Below are positions 60,508 to 64,000 of a DNA stretch of 64,000 bases, piece by piece. The DNA comes from Actinomycetes bacterium (GTDB lineage: Bacteria; Actinomycetota; Actinomycetes; Actinomycetales; Microbacteriaceae): positions 62,001 through 126,000 of the forward strand of contig JAKPAC010000041.1 in the NCBI GenBank assembly GCA_029779645.1. Reading direction: 5' to 3'. Position numbers and translations under genes: made by a program. The notes below the pieces were generated by a model, which searched no databases, was not told the DNA's origin, and saw nothing but the letters and a program-made list of their open reading frames with translations. How positions within the stretch are numbered: position 1 is the stretch's first letter; every line of letters starts with the position of its first letter.

Positions 60508-62264
60508 GCCGCGGTCCCCGGCAGCTCGGAGAGCCGCACGAGGCCGCGCAGCTCGGGGTGGCCCTGCGTGCCGCGAAGCGCGGTCACGAGCGGCGGCACC
60601 TGCAGTCCCACCTGGGTGATCCAGTCCGGGTCGGCGAAGATCTCGGCGGTCGGGGCGTGGGCGAGCAGGCGCCCGCCGCGCATCACGGCCGTGCGGGTGG
60701 CGTACTCGGCGACGAGCTGCATGTCGTGGGTCACGACGATCACCGTGGTGCCCGCGGCGTTGAGCTCCTTCAGCAGGCCGAGCAGCTCGTCCGCGCGGGC
60801 GCGGTCCTGCCCGAACGTGGGCTCGTCGAGCGCGAGCACGGGCGCGCCTGCGATGAGCGCGGTGCCCACCGAGAGTCGCCGCTTCTCGCCGCCCGAGAGC
60901 AGGAAGGGGTGGGTGTCGGCCTTGTCGGCGAGGCCGAATCGATCGAGCATGTCGCCGACGCGCTGCTCGATCTCGTCGCGGTGCACGCGGCCTACGCGCA
61001 GCCCGTGCGCGAGCTCGTCGAACACGGTGCCGGTGATGAACTGGTGCTCGGGGTTCTGGAAGACGAAGCCGATCTGGGCGGCGAGGGCGCGCACATCCGA
61101 GCGCGCCGGGTCGAGGGTGCCGACCCGGATCCTGCCCTTCGGCGGCGGGATCACGCCGGCGATCGCCTGCACCAGCGTGGTCTTGCCGGCGCCGTTCTCG
61201 CCGACGACCGCGAGGAACTCGCCGGCGTGCACCTCGAGGTCGATCTCGGCGAGCACCGGGGTTCGCCCGCGCTGCAGGCTCAGCCCGCGCACCTCGATGA
61301 GGGGGGTGGATGCCGCAGCCGCCGCGTCATCCTCACGCGCCGGCATCCAGCCGGTCAGCGCGGCCGGGGCCGGCGCTGCGTCGAGGGCGTACCGCAGCTC
61401 GGCGGCCGTGAGCGGAAGCGGCTCGAGCGCGTATCCGGCGGTGCGCAGGCGCAGGGCCGCGAGCGTCGCGGTGGGAAGCCAGACGCCCATGGCGACGAGC
61501 TCCTCGGCGTGCGCGCGCAGCACCGTCTCGACGGGACCGTCGAACGCGAGCCGGCCCGCGCGGTCGATCACGACGACGCGGTCGACGAGCGCGATCGCCG
61601 CGTCGAGGTTGTGCTCGATGAGCACGATCGAATGGTCACCGGCCGCGACGAGCTCCGACAGCGCCTCGTAGACGTCGTCGATGCCCTGCGGGTCGAGGTT
61701 GGCGGTGGGCTCGTCGAGCACGAGGATGGGGGCGCCGATCGCGAGCGCGCACGCGATGGCGAGGCGCTGCCTCCCTCCGCCTGAGAGGGTGTCGGGGTTT
61801 GCCGCGCGATGCTCCCACAGGCCGACGCGGCGCAGGCCGGCCTCGGCGCGGGCGAGCACCTCCTCCACCGGCATCCGCAGGTTCTCGGGGCCGAAGGCCA
61901 CCTCGTCGAGCACCGTGCCGGTGACGATCTGCGAGTCGGGGTCTTGGAAGACCATCGAGACGTGGGTGCTCAGCTCGGCGACGGTGGTGTCGGCGGTGTC
62001 GAGGCCGGCGACGGTGACGGTGCCGGCCAGCTCGGCCGGAAGCGCGTGGGGGATGAGTCCGTTCAGCGAGAGCGCCAGCGTCGACTTGCCCGAGCCGCTG
62101 GGGCCGAGCAGCAGCACGACCTCGCCGCGGCGCACGTCGAAGGTGATCGCCTCGGGCGTTGCGCGGGTCGCGCCCTCGTGGGTGATCCCGACCTGCTGCA
62201 CGCGAAGCGTCGCCGCGACATCGCCGTCATTGGCGGGCTGTCGGAGGGCAGACTCAATTGTCAC
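60504..62264 (-). CDS. ECF transporter double ATPase (two ABC domains fused)
   Basis: The 586-residue protein contains two complete ABC domains. Domain 1 has Walker A GPSGSGKST (about residue 53) and LSGGGRQRLAIACAL; domain 2 (from about 325) has GENGAGKTTL and LSGGEKRRLSVGTALI; both have a D-E-P-T Walker B. It powers the ECF transporter, with EcfT encoded downstream and the S component upstream. The GTG start at 62264 (VTIESAL) is 120 bases after the S-component gene, and its -10 candidate TATCCT lies inside an iron-box-like sequence. Substrate not readable; fused ATPases occur in YkoD/CbiO-type systems. Confidence 0.9.
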   Translation of the reverse strand: MTIESALRQPANDGDVAATLRVQQVGITHEGATRATPEAITFDVRRGEVVLLLGPSGSGKSTLALSLNGLIPHALPAELAGTVTVAGLDTADTTVAELSTHVSMVFQDPDSQIVTGTVLDEVAFGPENLRMPVEEVLARAEAGLRRVGLWEHRAANPDTLSGGGRQRLAIACALAIGAPILVLDEPTANLDPQGIDDVYEALSELVAAGDHSIVLIEHNLDAAIALVDRVVVIDRAGRLAFDGPVETVLRAHAEELVAMGVWLPTATLAALRLRTAGYALEPLPLTAAELRYALDAAPAPAALTGWMPAREDDAAAAASTPLIEVRGLSLQRGRTPVLAEIDLEVHAGEFLAVVGENGAGKTTLVQAIAGVIPPPKGRIRVGTLDPARSDVRALAAQIGFVFQNPEHQFITGTVFDELAHGLRVGRVHRDEIEQRVGDMLDRFGLADKADTHPFLLSGGEKRRLSVGTALIAGAPVLALDEPTFGQDRARADELLGLLKELNAAGTTVIVVTHDMQLVAEYATRTAVMRGGRLLAHAPTAEIFADPDWITQVGLQVPPLVTALRGTQGHPELRGLVRLSELPGTAA

Positions 62265-62278
62265 GGGCGTCTTCTCGC

Positions 62279-62297
62279 AAAGGATAGGGTTACCTAA
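62279..62297. promoter_or_regulatory. Iron-box-like sequence before the ECF ATPase gene
   Basis: On the minus strand TTAGGTAACCCTATCCTTT matches about 14 of 19 positions of the IdeR/DtxR consensus and contains the candidate -10 box TATCCT. Weaker than the heme-locus boxes. Confidence 0.5.
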
Positions 62298-62299
62298 AC

Positions 62300-62311
62300 T
62301 TAGCCGAGCCT
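62300..62311. promoter_or_regulatory. Second iron-box half site, shared with htaA
   Basis: TTAGCCGAGCCT differs from the first 12 bases of the htaA iron box (TTAGCTGAGCCT) by one base. It lies two bases beyond the first box, a spacing compatible with paired DtxR-type dimers. Confidence 0.4.
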
Positions 62312-62423
62312 TGTCGGTGTTGCAAAGGTGTGTCGGCGGCATCCGCGCACCCGAACGGTGCGGGTTTTCGGGGCACGGCCCGCTGCGTCGCCGCGCTCGA
62401 GGGCCGGCGCCGCCCGCCCGGGG

Positions 62424-62984
62424 CTAGCGGCCGCGCGTCGTGCCGCCCGAGACGCCCGCCCGCGTGAGCGCCGCCGCCACACCGCGCCCGATCAGCGTGA
62501 AGCCGAGCGGCGAGATGAAGAACAGCGAGAGGTAGATGATCTGCGTGGCGAGGGCGAAGCGCTCGGCGTCGAAGGTCGTCCACACGAGCAGGCCGAAGGC
62601 GAGCCCGCCGACCACCGGGGGGATGTAGTAGAGCCAGGTGTCCCAGCGGCGGTAGCGGAAGATCACGAAGACGAGCTCCTGCAGGATGCCGATCAGCAGC
62701 GCGGTGCCGAGGAACGCGGCCGCGAGGTGCGGCGCGAACGCGAGACCGACGAGCGCCGAGAGCATGTTGGTGATCAGCGCGACCAGGGGCATCCGCAGCA
62801 GCGACTGCGCGATCACACCGGGCAGGAAGTACACGCCGATCATCGCGCCGTACAGCAGCGGCACGGTCGCCGAGATCAGGAAGCTCGCGTAGGCGAGCCC
62901 CGCCGACACGAGCCCTGCTGCGACGCCGATGGCGGCGCAGGTGAGCAGTACGCGGGTCGAGAGCAGGGATGATTTACGGGCCAC
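62424..62984 (-). CDS. ECF transporter substrate-binding (S) component, YkoE/MptD-like
   Basis: The 186-residue protein has about five to six membrane segments (GVAAGLVSAGLAYASFLIS, AMIGVYFLPGVIAQ, ALITNMLSALVGLAF, ALLIGILQELVFVIFRYRRW, PPVVGGLAFGLLVW, LSLFFISPLGFTLIG), the layout of a YkoE/MptD S component. YkoE imports the thiamine precursor HMP, but substrate choice is not readable and no TPP riboswitch is seen. The GTG start at 62984 is six bases after a -10 box TACGCT (62991-62996), so it is leaderless. It heads the ECF genes on the minus strand. Confidence 0.8.
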   Translation of the reverse strand: MARKSSLLSTRVLLTCAAIGVAAGLVSAGLAYASFLISATVPLLYGAMIGVYFLPGVIAQSLLRMPLVALITNMLSALVGLAFAPHLAAAFLGTALLIGILQELVFVIFRYRRWDTWLYYIPPVVGGLAFGLLVWTTFDAERFALATQIIYLSLFFISPLGFTLIGRGVAAALTRAGVSGGTTRGR

Positions 62985-62990
62985 GGTGTC

Positions 62991-62996
62991 AGCGTA
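62991..62996 (-). promoter_or_regulatory. -10 box of the S-component gene (leaderless)
   Basis: TACGCT on the minus strand, six bases before the GTG at 62984. Confidence 0.55.
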
Positions 62997-63076
62997 CCGC
63001 TCGGGCGCGAGCGCGCCGAAAAGATTGCCGCCGGGGTGGATGCCGCCGCCCGGCGCGGTGCGCGTCGAGCCCGCCG

Positions 63077-64000
63077 TCAGCCTCGCCGGCCCAAGCGGCG
63101 CTGGCGGGTCGTGAGCCGCACGCCCGGCATGGGCGGCGCCGGGATGCGCTCGCCGCCGTGCCCGGGCACGTGCCCGAAGCGAGGGGCGTCATTCTCCCAG
63201 TCCGCGCGCGCCGCCACGATCTCCTCGTGGGTGCGGCCCACGAAGTTCCACCACATGATGATCTGCTCGGAGAAGGGCTCGCCGCCCAGCAGGAACACGA
63301 TCGCGCCCTCGGCGCTGTGCACGTCGATGTGGTCGCGGTCGATGCCGAGGTAGAGCATCGCCTTGTCGTCGACGCGGATGCGCTCGGAACCGGCCGGGTC
63401 CGTCGCGGCGTCGACCTCGATCGCGCCCTCGACGCCCAGCAGGGCATGCTCCCACTGCGCGTTGAGGGGCAGACGCACGGTCGCGCCGGGTGCGATGCGC
63501 AGCTCGGCGCCCACGATGGGTGTGTGTGCGGTCGCCGGCGAGGTCACGCCGCCGAACTCGCCCATCACGACGAGCACCTCGAGGCCCGGCAGGCTCAGGT
63601 GGGGCAGCTCGGTGTGCTGCTCGAAGGCGGGGGCCATGTGCCGGGCCGATTCCGGCAGCGCGACCCAGAACTGGAGCGCGTCGAGGGGGATCTCCTCCTC
63701 GCCAAGCGAGTACTCGGAGTGCGCGATGCCGTGGCCGCTGGTCATCAGGTTGAGCGCGCCGCGGGTCACGACCACGTCGCTGCCGATGGTGTCGCGGTGG
63801 CGCACCTCGCCCAGCAGCGGCCACGTGACGGTCTGCAGGCCGATGTGCGGGTGCGGCTCCACGCGCATGCGGGTCGGCTGTGGGCCGAAGCGGTCGAGGA
63901 AGCACCAGGCGCCCACCATCGGAAGGTCGCGCTGGGGCAGCGTGCGTCGCACGTGCATGTTGCGCACGCCGCCGAGCGGCACCTCCCGGGCCTCGAGGAG
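63077..64000 (-). CDS. Pirin-family protein (5' end outside window)
   Basis: The frame is open to the window edge; at least 307 residues are present. It is a bicupin with the pirin metal site: VEPHPHIGLQ supplies two His and SGHGIAHSE the third His and Glu. GALNLMTSGHG and EIIMWWNFVGRTHEEI at the C-terminal cupin match pirin/YhhW proteins, some of which are quercetinases or redox co-regulators. A GTG at 63982 is an internal candidate start, but the upstream codons continue in good family style (REVPLGGVRNMHVRRTLP), so the real start lies beyond 64000. Confidence 0.9.
   Translation of the reverse strand, partial: LLEAREVPLGGVRNMHVRRTLPQRDLPMVGAWCFLDRFGPQPTRMRVEPHPHIGLQTVTWPLLGEVRHRDTIGSDVVVTRGALNLMTSGHGIAHSEYSLGEEEIPLDALQFWVALPESARHMAPAFEQHTELPHLSLPGLEVLVVMGEFGGVTSPATAHTPIVGAELRIAPGATVRLPLNAQWEHALLGVEGAIEVDAATDPAGSERIRVDDKAMLYLGIDRDHIDVHSAEGAIVFLLGGEPFSEQIIMWWNFVGRTHEEIVAARADWENDAPRFGHVPGHGGERIPAPPMPGVRLTTRQRRLGRRG

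Noticed and set aside
62985..63076. TPP riboswitch upstream of the YkoE-like gene
   Set aside because: No conserved THI-box core (CTGAGA or ACCTGA type) is present, and the -10 box leaves no leader.

Overview
The window is high-GC chromosomal DNA from an actinobacterium, most likely a member of the Microbacteriaceae (Leucobacter/Microbacterium-like). The support is gene content, the DUF3073 and HtaA families, GTG starts, many TANNNT -10 boxes six bases before a start codon, and IdeR/DtxR-type iron boxes. The genus call is inference. I found no rRNA, tRNA, CRISPR array, prophage or insertion sequence. Coding density is very high and no gene-free stretch exceeds 300 bases; the longest are 19368-19624 and 55594-55860.

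Layout: 1-6.5 kb holds the 3' part of pyrE, a HAD phosphatase, a manganese pair (mntR, mntH) with two operator-like palindromes, a SpoU/TrmH RNA methyltransferase, argG and a small membrane protein. 6.6-19.4 kb holds a nitronate monooxygenase-like enzyme, a 2394-residue LPLTG-anchored surface protein, purA, a lactonase-fold protein, an AI-2E/PerM family membrane protein and a chorismate mutase. 19.6-22.8 kb is a glycine-betaine ABC operon (proVWX). 23-33 kb holds a helical membrane-anchored protein, a 44-residue membrane miniprotein coupled to purL, a KimA-like permease between purL and purSQ, a VOC protein, uraA and purC. 33-37.9 kb holds three tandem paralogous DHA2 drug exporters. 37.8-45.5 kb holds purD, an SCP2-like protein, and an iron/heme locus (hmuTUV divergent from an HtaA-domain protein). 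45.5-48.7 kb holds a small membrane protein, purM and purF. 48.9-52.2 kb holds a DUF3073 protein, a universal stress protein, a PadR-DUF4097 pair and two crcB fluoride-channel genes. 52.4-60 kb holds an RND exporter, a DEAD-box helicase with an RG-rich tail and structured leader, and an acyl-CoA dehydrogenase. 59.6-64 kb holds an ECF transporter (S, double ATPase, T) with iron-box-like sequences, and a partial pirin gene.

Functionally the window carries eight de novo purine genes (purA, C, D, F, L, M, Q, S) dispersed over 33 kb, interleaved with metal uptake (Mn, heme, ECF), osmoprotection (ProVWX, KimA-like) and efflux systems. Many genes appear to be transcribed as leaderless mRNAs; this decided several start codons. 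The best candidates for undescribed biology are the structured leader and repeat tail of the DEAD-box helicase, the possible iron control of the ECF transporter, the coupled purL miniprotein, and the paired operators at mntH and the PadR-DUF4097 locus.
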